Source of the DNA: Phaeobacter italicus
Lineage (GTDB): Bacteria; Pseudomonadota; Alphaproteobacteria; Rhodobacterales; Rhodobacteraceae
DNA length: 64,000 nt
Direction of reading: 5' to 3'
NCBI RefSeq assembly: GCF_001258055.1
Contig: NZ_CVRM01000036.1
Span: 62,001-126,000 of the forward strand
In this document: in pieces, positions 8,746-16,146 of the stretch
How positions within the stretch are numbered: the first letter of the stretch is position 1
Layout: every line of letters begins with the position of its first letter
Notes under the pieces: generated by a model
What the model was told of the DNA's origin: nothing
The model's database searches: none
The model's input: only the letters and a program-made list of their open reading frames with translations
Translations under genes and position numbers: made by a program

Positions 8746-8843
8746 TGGGAAGTCGACTTTATTGGGTTATATTTTTCGATCTGCGTTTATCAAGGCGCAA
8801 ACCCTTGGTGCCGAAAAAGTGAAATTCTCCGTGGGAGCGAAAC

Positions 8844-9614
8844 ATGAAGCAATTCCTCAAAGCCGCCGCTGTTGCAGCGCTGGGTCTGATCAGCGCCGGT
8901 GGCGCATCTGCGCAATCTGCGCTCAACGAAATTCTGGACAGTGGCGTCATGAAGGTTGGCACCACCGGTGACTGGAACCCGATGAGCCTGCGCGACCCGG
9001 CGACAAACAGCTACAAGGGGTTTGATATCGACATCATGACCGAGCTTGCCAAAGACCTCGGTGTCGAAGTCGAGTTCGTTCCGACAGATTGGAAAACGCT
9101 CGTGAATGGCGTGGTTGCAGGCCAGTATCATCTGACCGGATCCGCGTCGATTTCGCCGGCCCGTATGAAGGTCGCAGGGTTCTCGGAGAGCTATATTTCG
9201 GTTGAGATGTATCCCTTCACCACTGAAGACAAGGCTGACCGTTTTGATGGCTATGACTCGATCAACAACCCGGATGTGACCGTCGCGACGACCCTGGGCA
9301 CTGTGTTTGAGAAAAACGTGCGCGAATGGTTCCCGCAGGCAACGATCAAAGTGGTAGAGGCCCCCGCACGCGGTTTTCAGGAAGTTCTGGCCGGGCGGGC
9401 GGACGTTTTTATCACGTCGAATATCGAAGGGGCGACACTCACCTCGAAATTCCCGGTCGTGCGTGTGACCAACGCCGAAGCCCGATCGCCAACCGCCATC
9501 GCGATGCTGTTGCCGCAGGCGGATCAGGTTTGGATCAACTATGTGAACAACTGGGTCAAGGTAAAGCAGACCACTGGTTTCTTTGAAGGGATCAAGGAAA
9601 AATGGGGTCTCTGA
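8844..9614 (+). CDS. Amino-acid ABC transporter substrate-binding protein
   Basis: Periplasmic binding protein of SBP family 3, 256 residues. A signal peptide covers residues 1-23 (AAAVAALGLISAGGASA). The mature part begins with the family pattern LDSGVMKVGTTGDWNPMS and continues with KGFDIDIMTELAKDLGVEVEFVPTDW, where the acidic and aromatic residues bind the amino-group end of the ligand. It resembles cyclohexadienyl dehydratase-like binding proteins in this subgroup. It is divergent from the ATPase-permease operon and completes the importer. Ligand not determined. Confidence 0.93.
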   Translation: MKQFLKAAAVAALGLISAGGASAQSALNEILDSGVMKVGTTGDWNPMSLRDPATNSYKGFDIDIMTELAKDLGVEVEFVPTDWKTLVNGVVAGQYHLTGSASISPARMKVAGFSESYISVEMYPFTTEDKADRFDGYDSINNPDVTVATTLGTVFEKNVREWFPQATIKVVEAPARGFQEVLAGRADVFITSNIEGATLTSKFPVVRVTNAEARSPTAIAMLLPQADQVWINYVNNWVKVKQTTGFFEGIKEKWGL

Positions 9615-9630
9615 GCTGAGGCTCAAATGA

Positions 9631-9658
9631 AAAACGCCCGGCGAGAGCCGGGCGTTTT
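9631..9658. terminator. Bidirectional terminator between importer binding protein and chemoreceptor
   Basis: AAAACGCCCGGC (9631-9642), loop GAGA, GCCGGGCGTTTT (9647-9658): a perfect 12-bp stem with A and T ends, so it can terminate both convergent genes. Confidence 0.93.
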
Positions 9659-9677
9659 GTGATTTTGAAACAGGGCT

Positions 9678-11831
9678 TTATTCCGCAGCGGTGCGATAGG
9701 CATTGCCGGGAAAGTGGGCGATGTCTGCCGTCGCGCCATCCGTCTGGAAGTCGGCAACAAGACGAGACAGGTTTGTGGTCTCCTGGTCCAGCGACGTGCA
9801 GGCCGCAGCTGTTTCTTCGTACATTGCCGCGTTTTGCTGCTGCGCCGTTTCGAGACTGCGCATGGCACCGTTGAGTTCCGAAATGCCCTGCGATTGCTCA
9901 TCGGCCTGTTTGGCGATGTCCCCGACATGATCCGAGATACTGCCGATGGAGTCGATGATCGTCTGCAGCGAGTCATTGGTCTTGCCCACGAGATTGACAC
10001 CATGAGCCACCTGATTTCCGGATGCGGTGATCAGTTCCTTGATCTCATGCGCCGCGTCGGAAGAGCGAAGCGCAAGGTTTCGCACTTCTGCCGCCACGAC
10101 AGAGAAACCAAGGCCGGCTTCGCCAGCGCGGGCTGCTTCGACGCCTGCGTTGAGAGCCAGAAGGTTCGTCTGGAACGCGATGTCATCAATCATGCCGGTG
10201 ATCTGAGTGATTTTTTCGGAGGTCTGAGCAATGGAGTCCATCGCCGTCACGGTTTCATTTGCAATGACAGAGCTGTTTTTTGCGTGCTGGTTGACCGAGG
10301 CCACAAGGGTTTCGGTTTCCCGCGCACCGTTGGCCACATGCTTGACGGTCTGCGTCAGCTCATTCAGCGCAGTGGCTGTTTCTTCCAATTGCATTGCCGA
10401 ATGTTCGGTGCGCTGTGAAAGATCGTTTGAGGCAGTGGTAATCTCGCTGACCCCGCGGTCGATAGACTCCGCAGATACGCTGATGGCATCGATCAGGTGA
10501 CTGAGCTGCTCGACCATGTTGTTGTAGTCTCGGCGCAGCTGTTCATAGCGCCCTGGCAGTTCTTGATCGATCTTGGCGTTCAGCTGGCCACCAGCCAGTT
10601 TCTGCAACCCATCAGCAAGGGATTGCACAACCATGTCCTGATCGGCCTGTTCCTGTTTGCTGTTGGCTTCCATTGTTTCCTTTTCCGCCAGCCCCTGACG
10701 CAGGGTCTCGATGGAGACGGCCATATCGGCGATCTCGTCTTTGCGGGTCGGAATATCGATTGGTGTGTGAACCCGGCCGGAGGACAGCTCGTTCACTGCG
10801 GTCAGCATCTTGTTCAGTGGGCGACGGACAAGGGATCGCGCAGTGAAGAAGATCGTCACAAGCGTCATGGCAAGCAGGAGGGCGCTGCTGACCAGTTCCT
10901 TGTAGATGCTTTCCATGACAGGAGTGACAAAGACATGGCGGGGCACGTCCATCACCAACACCCACGTCTTGTTCATGCCATAAGCCGAGAACGGGAAGAA
11001 CAGTCGGGTGTCGCCGTTTGGCAGATCACTAACGATCTGGGTTTCACCGGTTTCAAGAGCGGTCTGAAACGCAGCTGCGCCATGCCCCTCAAAGGCTTGT
11101 GTGATCAGATCGGTTTGTGGATGAGCCAGCCATTTGCCACCTTGGCCAAGCAGCATGACGTTGCCGCCGTCAAAGACGGAAAGTTCGTTCACAAACCCGG
11201 CCAGCTGATCGAGGATGATGTCGACACCTGCGACTGCGATGATCTGATCCTTGGCGAAAACAGGCACCGAAACCGAGGTCAGAAGCCGCCCCTCGTCAGA
11301 GAGATAGGGCTCGGTAATGACGCTTTGGCGGGTGACTTGTGGCAAGCGATACCATTCTGCGGTGCTTGTCGGGTCAACGCCAAAGGTTTCAAAATTCAAA
11401 CTGCCGTTGGATGACTTGGTCCAGTAAGGAGTGAACACGCCGTCTGCGTTGCGGCCCTCGGTTCCTTCGATAAAGTCTTCAGTAGCGCCATCCGGGATCG
11501 CGGACAGCCAAGAGGAGAAGACCATCTCGTATCGGCCTGGAACCCCTTCCAGTATCTTGATGATGTCGGCGGTCGACGCTTTGCCGTCTTGCACAAATCC
11601 GGATACGGCGCCGCCAAGAGCGGCAGCAGCTGAGGTGGCTTCGGTCAGTTCGGCAGAGAGGTTCTGGGAAATGTCCGAGGCGCTTTGCGTCGCCATTTCC
11701 AGAATGCGGTCTTCGACTTCTGCCGAGACGGTGAAGGCACTGTAGGTGGTAAAGCAGATCACTAGCGCGGTAATCGCGATGGTGATCGCCGCCAGTAGCT
11801 TGCCAGAGATCGTGTGAAACGGAGCGAGCAT
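9678..11831 (-). CDS. Methyl-accepting chemotaxis protein with periplasmic sensor domain
   Basis: Transmembrane chemoreceptor, about 717 residues. The start [13 protein letters not shown] at 11831 puts a clean first membrane helix at about residues 11-31; a longer open frame reaching 12131 has no sensible N-terminus. Next come a periplasmic dCache-type ligand domain (about 40-300, with [20 protein letters not shown]), a second helix near 308-330, a HAMP linker, and the cytoplasmic signalling hairpin whose tip [20 protein letters not shown] lies near residue 557. The C-terminus ends YRTAAE, with no CheR/CheB-docking pentapeptide visible. The ligand is unknown; dCache domains often bind amino acids or carboxylates. 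No che genes are nearby. Confidence 0.94.
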   Translation of the reverse strand: MLAPFHTISGKLLAAITIAITALVICFTTYSAFTVSAEVEDRILEMATQSASDISQNLSAELTEATSAAAALGGAVSGFVQDGKASTADIIKILEGVPGRYEMVFSSWLSAIPDGATEDFIEGTEGRNADGVFTPYWTKSSNGSLNFETFGVDPTSTAEWYRLPQVTRQSVITEPYLSDEGRLLTSVSVPVFAKDQIIAVAGVDIILDQLAGFVNELSVFDGGNVMLLGQGGKWLAHPQTDLITQAFEGHGAAAFQTALETGETQIVSDLPNGDTRLFFPFSAYGMNKTWVLVMDVPRHVFVTPVMESIYKELVSSALLLAMTLVTIFFTARSLVRRPLNKMLTAVNELSSGRVHTPIDIPTRKDEIADMAVSIETLRQGLAEKETMEANSKQEQADQDMVVQSLADGLQKLAGGQLNAKIDQELPGRYEQLRRDYNNMVEQLSHLIDAISVSAESIDRGVSEITTASNDLSQRTEHSAMQLEETATALNELTQTVKHVANGARETETLVASVNQHAKNSSVIANETVTAMDSIAQTSEKITQITGMIDDIAFQTNLLALNAGVEAARAGEAGLGFSVVAAEVRNLALRSSDAAHEIKELITASGNQVAHGVNLVGKTNDSLQTIIDSIGSISDHVGDIAKQADEQSQGISELNGAMRSLETAQQQNAAMYEETAAACTSLDQETTNLSRLVADFQTDGATADIAHFPGNAYRTAAE

Positions 11832-11969
11832 ATTGGTGTGGTCCTGTTGAATGAGCACGTCTGCCCATTCAATTCCACGGCTGTCTGAACAAAGTGTTGA
11901 CCGGTTCGACGAAACGGCGCGGGAACGCGTTTTCCCGGCATGGGCTAGGTCGCATTTTATCTGTTGCGC

Positions 11970-12020
11970 CAAACTTGGGGGCAGTGCGGTATTGCACTGC
12001 CGTCGCAGTGGCAAGTTTGC
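11970..12020. repeat. Nested inverted repeat upstream of the chemoreceptor
   Basis: In the 400-bp gap between the chemoreceptor and the SDR gene (11832-12231), an inner perfect hairpin GGCAGTGC-N6-GCACTGCC (11980-12001) is enclosed by outer arms CAAACTTG (11970-11977) and CAAGTTTG (12013-12020). It lies about 140 bases upstream of the chemoreceptor start and 210 upstream of the SDR. It could be a regulator site or a structured leader. No T-run follows, so a terminator is unlikely. The rest of the gap shows nothing I can name. Confidence 0.5.
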
Positions 12021-12231
12021 GACACTTGGCTTGGACTGCTGCCTGTCCGTAAGCAGGTGATTCCATATCCAGGCGCTCATCACGACTGACTTTGTCCGGC
12101 AGGCAGGCCAAAGGGCCTGCGAAAATGACAAGACGCGCGGGGCAGCGGGCAGAGAAAACTGTGGATTGGCGGTTTCGGATCTGTTTGCCTAGGCATGCCG
12201 CCGCTTGGCCGCCACGAGAAGGGACAGCATC

Positions 12232-13014
12232 ATGGATCCATCAGGTAAACTCGCCGTCGTAACCGGAGCCGGTGCAGGCATTGGCCGCGAAATCTGCCGA
12301 AAGCTATCTGCCGCGGGTGCCAGGGTTGTTGTGTCTGATCTGGATGCCGAGGCTGCCGCTGCCGTGGCTGCGGACCTTGATGGGCTGGCCTATGGATGTG
12401 ACGTCAGCAAGGAACAGGACATTGCCGCGATGATTTCCTCAGTCGAGAGGGACGTCGGACCGATTGATATCTTTGTGTCGAACGCCGGTGTTTTGACAGG
12501 GGTGGATTTGTCCTTTGACAACGCCGCGGGCGCGCCTGACGCTGTCTGGGAAATGGCTTGGGCAATCAATGTTCTTGCCCATGTTCGCGCGGCTCGGCAG
12601 CTTGTTCCGCTAATGACTGGCCTTGGTGGGGGGTATCTGGTCAACACCGTTTCGGCGGCGGGATTGCTGACGCAGGTGGGCGCGGCGGTCTATTCCACGA
12701 CGAAGCACGCGGCGATGGGGTTTGCCGAAAACCTCGCGATCACCCATATGAAAGACAACATCCGGGTAAGCGTTCTGTGTCCTCAATATGTTGATACCGG
12801 CATGATAGAGGGGGTTTCGGGTGGTGTTCTGAGCCTGTCGGAAATCCTTTCCCCCTCCCAAGTTGCCGATTGTGTGGTGGAGGGCATCAGGAACGAGCGC
12901 TTTTTGATCCTGCCACACGACTGTGTTGCCGACTACTACGCCAAAAAAGCCGCTGACCCTGATCGTTGGATCGATGCGATGGCCGGTCTGCAGGCCAAGA
13001 TCGCTCAGATCTGA
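12232..13014 (+). CDS. Short-chain dehydrogenase/reductase (SDR)
   Basis: Classical SDR oxidoreductase of 260 residues. The NAD(P) loop TGAGAGIG is at residues 11-18, followed by VVSDLDAEAAA (the aspartate after beta-strand 2 suggests NAD(H) preference), the NAG motif in SNAGVLTG, the catalytic serine in NTVSAAGLL and YSTTK near residue 154. I start at ATG 12232, which follows AGAAGGGA; an in-frame ATG at 12205 is less likely. It is monocistronic, convergent with the DsbA-like gene. Substrate unknown. Confidence 0.92.
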   Translation: MDPSGKLAVVTGAGAGIGREICRKLSAAGARVVVSDLDAEAAAAVAADLDGLAYGCDVSKEQDIAAMISSVERDVGPIDIFVSNAGVLTGVDLSFDNAAGAPDAVWEMAWAINVLAHVRAARQLVPLMTGLGGGYLVNTVSAAGLLTQVGAAVYSTTKHAAMGFAENLAITHMKDNIRVSVLCPQYVDTGMIEGVSGGVLSLSEILSPSQVADCVVEGIRNERFLILPHDCVADYYAKKAADPDRWIDAMAGLQAKIAQI

Positions 13015-13029
13015 CATGCGCTTGTCAAA

Positions 13030-13060
13030 AACGCCGCCCATTCCAGGTCTGGGCGGCGTT
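13030..13060. terminator. Terminator hairpin between SDR and DsbA-like genes
   Basis: AACGCCGCCCA (13030-13040) and TGGGCGGCGTT (13050-13060) form a perfect 11-bp stem with a 9-nt loop, with A- and T-rich flanks, serving the two convergent genes. Confidence 0.9.
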
Positions 13061-13076
13061 GTTTCATTGGCGTCTG

Positions 13077-13730
13077 TCAGCTTCGCTGGCCAGCCAGGTG
13101 TTCAAGGATGCGGGCATAGTTGGTTTCCCCTTGCGCACCGGTCACAAGATGCTGACGGTCAAACACCATGGCGGGCACACCTGTCACACCACGAGAAGTC
13201 CAGAACTGCTCTTTTGCGCGCACCTGCTCCGTGCGGTCACCGCTGTCGAGCATGGCGGCTGCTGCAGTCCGGTCGAGCCCGATGCTGTCTGCGATATCAG
13301 CCAGTACCTCAGGATCGTGGAGATCTTTTCTGTCGGTGAAATAGGCGTTGAACAGGGCCAGTTTGGCCTCTTGGCCACGTCCCTGATCTTCGGCCCAGTC
13401 AATCAATTGATGGGCGCGAAATGTGTTCACGATCCGCATGTCATCGCTAAAGCGGAACGCAAAGCCCAGCTCTGCGCCAAGGGAGGTCAGCCGGTCGCGG
13501 GCCTGTTGGGATTCCGCGGCTGTGCTACCATATTTTCGGGTGATATGTTCGCGCAGGTTTTCGCCTTCATCTTCCATCTGCGGGTTCAGCTCAAAGGGGT
13601 GCCAGTGGACGTCGAGCGCGATACCGGTGTCTTTTGCGGCTTTGGCCAGTTGGCTATAGCCCACGACACACCAAGGGCAGACGACGTCCGAGACGATATC
13701 AACACGAATGGGTTCAGGGGTGTCGGTCAT
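13077..13730 (-). CDS. DsbA family oxidoreductase (FrnE/HCCA isomerase-like)
   Basis: Thioredoxin-fold protein with helical insertion, 217 residues, no signal peptide, so cytosolic. The redox motif CPWC is at residues 18-21, within SDVVCPWCVVGYSQL. The C-terminal part WTSRGVTGVPAMVFDRQHLVTGAQG carries the cis-proline typical of the fold. This is the FrnE-like branch (COG2761), whose members are cytosolic disulfide isomerases or 2-hydroxychromene-2-carboxylate isomerase-like proteins. Placed next to the quinone reductase and its HxlR regulator, it may belong to a thiol or quinone stress response, though 92 bases separate it from that gene. Confidence 0.92.
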   Translation of the reverse strand: MTDTPEPIRVDIVSDVVCPWCVVGYSQLAKAAKDTGIALDVHWHPFELNPQMEDEGENLREHITRKYGSTAAESQQARDRLTSLGAELGFAFRFSDDMRIVNTFRAHQLIDWAEDQGRGQEAKLALFNAYFTDRKDLHDPEVLADIADSIGLDRTAAAAMLDSGDRTEQVRAKEQFWTSRGVTGVPAMVFDRQHLVTGAQGETNYARILEHLAGQRS

Positions 13731-13822
13731 TGAAATTCCTTTCAGTAGGCCGGGTGGCCCAGGGGATCTATTGTATCAATCTGAGTGCGCCCGCAAAACT
13801 GCGGGTGCTGTCGGACTCTGCT

Positions 13823-14431
13823 CTAGGCCGCGACGCCGTCTGCGTGCTGGAATGCTGCATCGAGATGGGCATCAAACCGTTGCAGATCCGCTTCGACCTC
13901 GGGGGCCTTCATGACATCATTGGCCATGAACGTCGGCAAGGCCGTCAGGCCAAAGAACTTGAACACCAGGTGCTGGGGTTTCAGCAAATCATCAATGCCG
14001 TCGCCTTGAAGGAATGGCTCGGCCGGAGTGTCAAATGCCTCTTTCGGTGCGTTTAGGGTCACGGACAGCAGATATGTCTTGCCTTGCAGCGTGCCGCCCA
14101 TGCCGTAGTTCGACTTGGGGTTTGCCTCGGTGCGGCCATCACCGTTTGCCAATCGCCCGTCCATCGCTGCGGTGTAGACTTCGTCCATGTATTTCTTGAA
14201 CGACCACGGCACGCCCATCCAGTGCACCGGAAACTGCAGGATGATGGTGTCGGCCCACAGATGGCTGGCGATCTCCGCATCTGCATCATAGCCTTCCGCG
14301 ACGGTGGTGAGGCGCACCTCATGGCCTTGTGCCTCGAGCCGGGATTTTGCGCGCTCAGCAAAAGTCGCGTTGAGCTTTCCGGGTGCAAACTCGTAGGGCT
14401 GCGCTGCATTCAGAATAAGAACTTTGGACAT
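13823..14431 (-). CDS. NAD(P)H-dependent quinone oxidoreductase, MdaB type
   Basis: Flavodoxin-fold FAD/NADPH enzyme of 202 residues, predicted to reduce quinones by two electrons in the cytosol. The flavin-binding beginning KVLILNAAQPYEFAPGKLN and the segment ILQFPVHWMGVPWSFKKYMDEV match the MdaB/NQO1-like family, and NYGMGGTLQGKTYLLSVTLNAP is the second flavin contact. It is divergent from an HxlR regulator with paired sites between them, the usual layout for electrophile-induced quinone reductases. Confidence 0.9.
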   Translation of the reverse strand: MSKVLILNAAQPYEFAPGKLNATFAERAKSRLEAQGHEVRLTTVAEGYDADAEIASHLWADTIILQFPVHWMGVPWSFKKYMDEVYTAAMDGRLANGDGRTEANPKSNYGMGGTLQGKTYLLSVTLNAPKEAFDTPAEPFLQGDGIDDLLKPQHLVFKFFGLTALPTFMANDVMKAPEVEADLQRFDAHLDAAFQHADGVAA

Positions 14432-14506
14432 TGTGTTTTCCTGATTGTTGATATGTCTCGTCGCGTTGAGGGAGAGGTGAGAGACTAGACAAGGAAATTC
14501 AACCAG

Positions 14507-14540
14507 TTTACTTTTTGTAACCTACTACTTTTTTGTGAAC
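14507..14540. promoter_or_regulatory. Probable HxlR operator: two copies of TACTTTTTGT
   Basis: TACTTTTTGTAAC (14509-14521) and TACTTTTTTGTGAAC (14526-14540) are direct near-repeats 17 bases apart. The first is also part of an inverted repeat GTTTAC-N5-GTAAC. They lie just before the HxlR start and upstream of the quinone reductase. YodB-type regulators of the HxlR family bind TACT-rich palindromes, so these are good operator candidates for both genes. Confidence 0.6.
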
Positions 14541-14547
14541 GACACCC

Positions 14548-14913
14548 ATGGCAATCACTGAAACACCTGTAAAAACGCAACGCAGACGCGCGTTGTTTGC
14601 CTGTGGAGAGCCCTGCCCGATTGAGCGCGGTATGCGTATTCTGGGCGGCAAATGGACGGCTTCGATCCTGTGGCACCTGAAAGACGGTCCAGTCCGTTTC
14701 AACGAATTGTCCCGAATGATCCCGGGAGCGTCCAAGAAAATGATCACCGAACGGCTGCGCCAGTTGGAGGCACAAGGCCTGGTGTCGCGCCAGGTGCTGG
14801 ATACGGCACCGGTGTCAGTTCAGTACGAGGTTACGCATCTGGGATGCTCGGCGTTGGGTTTTCTGGATCAGCTCCGGACATGGACGGATAGCCTGCCTGG
14901 CGCAGAAGACTGA
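14548..14913 (+). CDS. HxlR-family transcriptional regulator, probably redox-sensing
   Basis: Winged-helix DNA-binding protein of 121 residues. The HxlR core is clear: IERGMRILGGKWTASILWHL, RFNELSRMIPGASKKMITERLRQLE, and VQYEVTHLG. Two cysteines (19 and 23, CGEPC) flank the start of the domain; in YodB, HypR and QorR, a cysteine in this place senses quinones, diamide or oxidants. It faces the MdaB-type quinone reductase gene, its likely target. No strong ribosome site is seen before the ATG. Confidence 0.9.
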   Translation: MAITETPVKTQRRRALFACGEPCPIERGMRILGGKWTASILWHLKDGPVRFNELSRMIPGASKKMITERLRQLEAQGLVSRQVLDTAPVSVQYEVTHLGCSALGFLDQLRTWTDSLPGAED

Positions 14914-14939
14914 TTTCGCACTCTTGGAGCAGATGAAAA

Positions 14940-14973
14940 AAGCCACGCCAACCGCTAGGCGGAGGCGTGGCTT
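14940..14973. terminator. Terminator hairpin between HxlR gene and GlxA-type regulator
   Basis: AAGCCACGCC (14940-14949) and GGCGTGGCTT (14964-14973) form a perfect 10-bp stem, preceded by a run of As that gives Us for the leftward transcript. It separates two convergent genes. Confidence 0.85.
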
Positions 14974-15008
14974 CTGGTGTGACTACCTAAGGAGGGAGAG
15001 AGGGGCAG

Positions 15009-16055
15009 TCACATAACTCTATTTTCGCCGGACAGGCCTTCGTTCTGGCGAAAACGGGTAGGGCGAACCGTTTCGGGTGCTACCCCACGAAACGCACTAC
15101 GGCGGATGACGTCGGGGGAATGGCCATAGGTCTCACGGATGTGCTGGCTCAGGTTTTGGTAGCTGCCAAAACCAGTCGCAACAGCGACCTGACGAACGGG
15201 AATATCTGTCTGTGTCAACAGCTGGTGTGCACGTTCGGTCCGCAACGCCCTGTAGACGCTCAGCGGGGAGCGTTGGAAGTGACGGGTGTAGCGCCGCTGC
15301 AGGCATCGGGTCGAGACACTGAGGCTCTCGGCAAGCTCTGCAACAGAAAGCGGGGCCTCAATGTGGTCTTGCATCACCGCCAGAGACTGGGAAATCAGCG
15401 TATCGCCTGCGGATTTTTGTTCGAGGTTCAGCGCGACCCGGCTCTTGGTTGGGCCTTTGCGGGCCTCTAGCCCAAGATAGTTCGCCATGCCGTCCGCAGC
15501 CAGTCGGCCACAGTCGGCCGCGATGATGTCAATAAGCATGCGTGGCGCGGCGAAGCTGCTGATTGCAGAGTGCACGGAGCCCGATACTGCGGTGGATGCA
15601 CCGGGTTCGCTTGAGAACAGGTTGCATTCACCGGCCGAGGCCTGGAAGTTCGGATGGATCGCAAGATCCAAGTCCTGACCGCGCTCCAGTTCGTGCAACA
15701 GGAAAATCGCCCCACCTACGAAGGCCGTGCGATCGGCCACGCGCATGACCTGATTGACCCGGGCACGTTCCTTGGAGTCGAGCTGCCAGCGTTGTTGAAT
15801 ATCGCCCAGAAAGATCACCAGACGACGCGGCCGCGCGGCGGAAGGATCGCTGGACAGGGCCTCAAGCGGGCAGACGCGGACGCGGTAATACACATCGTCA
15901 AGCAGATGGTTGGCAGCGTGAAACAGGTCTGTGATGACCTGAGCCGCCGACCGAGACGCGCTCTCGGGCAGGATGACGTCGATATTGCGCTGTTTGCGGC
16001 CTTGTGGTGCCACGGCAAAATCGTTCTGGGCATGTTGCGTGGAGAAGTGGGTCAT
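15009..16055 (-). CDS. GlxA-family AraC-type transcriptional regulator
   Basis: Cytosolic DNA-binding protein of 348 residues. The N-terminal half has the DJ-1/PfpI-like layout of the GlxA group (NIDVILPESASRSAAQVITD, then RRLVIFLG), probably a non-catalytic ligand domain. The C-terminal 100 residues hold two AraC helix-turn-helix units, LSVAELAESLSVSTRCLQR and the conserved RQVAVATGFGSYQNLSQHIR. GlxA-type regulators in proteobacteria often respond to betaine, carnitine or glycine-related compounds. Its position right after gcvP, in the same direction with a hairpin between, suggests but does not prove a role in glycine or betaine metabolism. Confidence 0.88.
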   Translation of the reverse strand: MTHFSTQHAQNDFAVAPQGRKQRNIDVILPESASRSAAQVITDLFHAANHLLDDVYYRVRVCPLEALSSDPSAARPRRLVIFLGDIQQRWQLDSKERARVNQVMRVADRTAFVGGAIFLLHELERGQDLDLAIHPNFQASAGECNLFSSEPGASTAVSGSVHSAISSFAAPRMLIDIIAADCGRLAADGMANYLGLEARKGPTKSRVALNLEQKSAGDTLISQSLAVMQDHIEAPLSVAELAESLSVSTRCLQRRYTRHFQRSPLSVYRALRTERAHQLLTQTDIPVRQVAVATGFGSYQNLSQHIRETYGHSPDVIRRSAFRGVAPETVRPTRFRQNEGLSGENRVM

Positions 16056-16098
16056 TGGTCTGCCTCTCGTACTGTGACGTGGATTTGGTCCGGACAGG

Positions 16099-16126
16099 GG
16101 TGCCGCCGGTCGGTACCGGCGACACC
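16099..16126 (-). terminator. Hairpin after gcvP
   Basis: GGTGCCGCCGGT and ACCGGCGACACC (16099-16110 with 16115-16126) form a 12-bp stem with one mismatch and a 4-nt loop, 20 bases after the gcvP stop. No U-run follows, so termination may be partial and the GlxA-type gene could still be read through. Confidence 0.6.
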
Positions 16127-16146
16127 TCGGTTCTTGGAGCAGTGGC

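Noticed and set aside
11976-11996. Sigma-54 promoter before the SDR gene
   Set aside because: GG and GC are 12 bases apart, not the required 10, and the pattern falls inside the inverted repeat.
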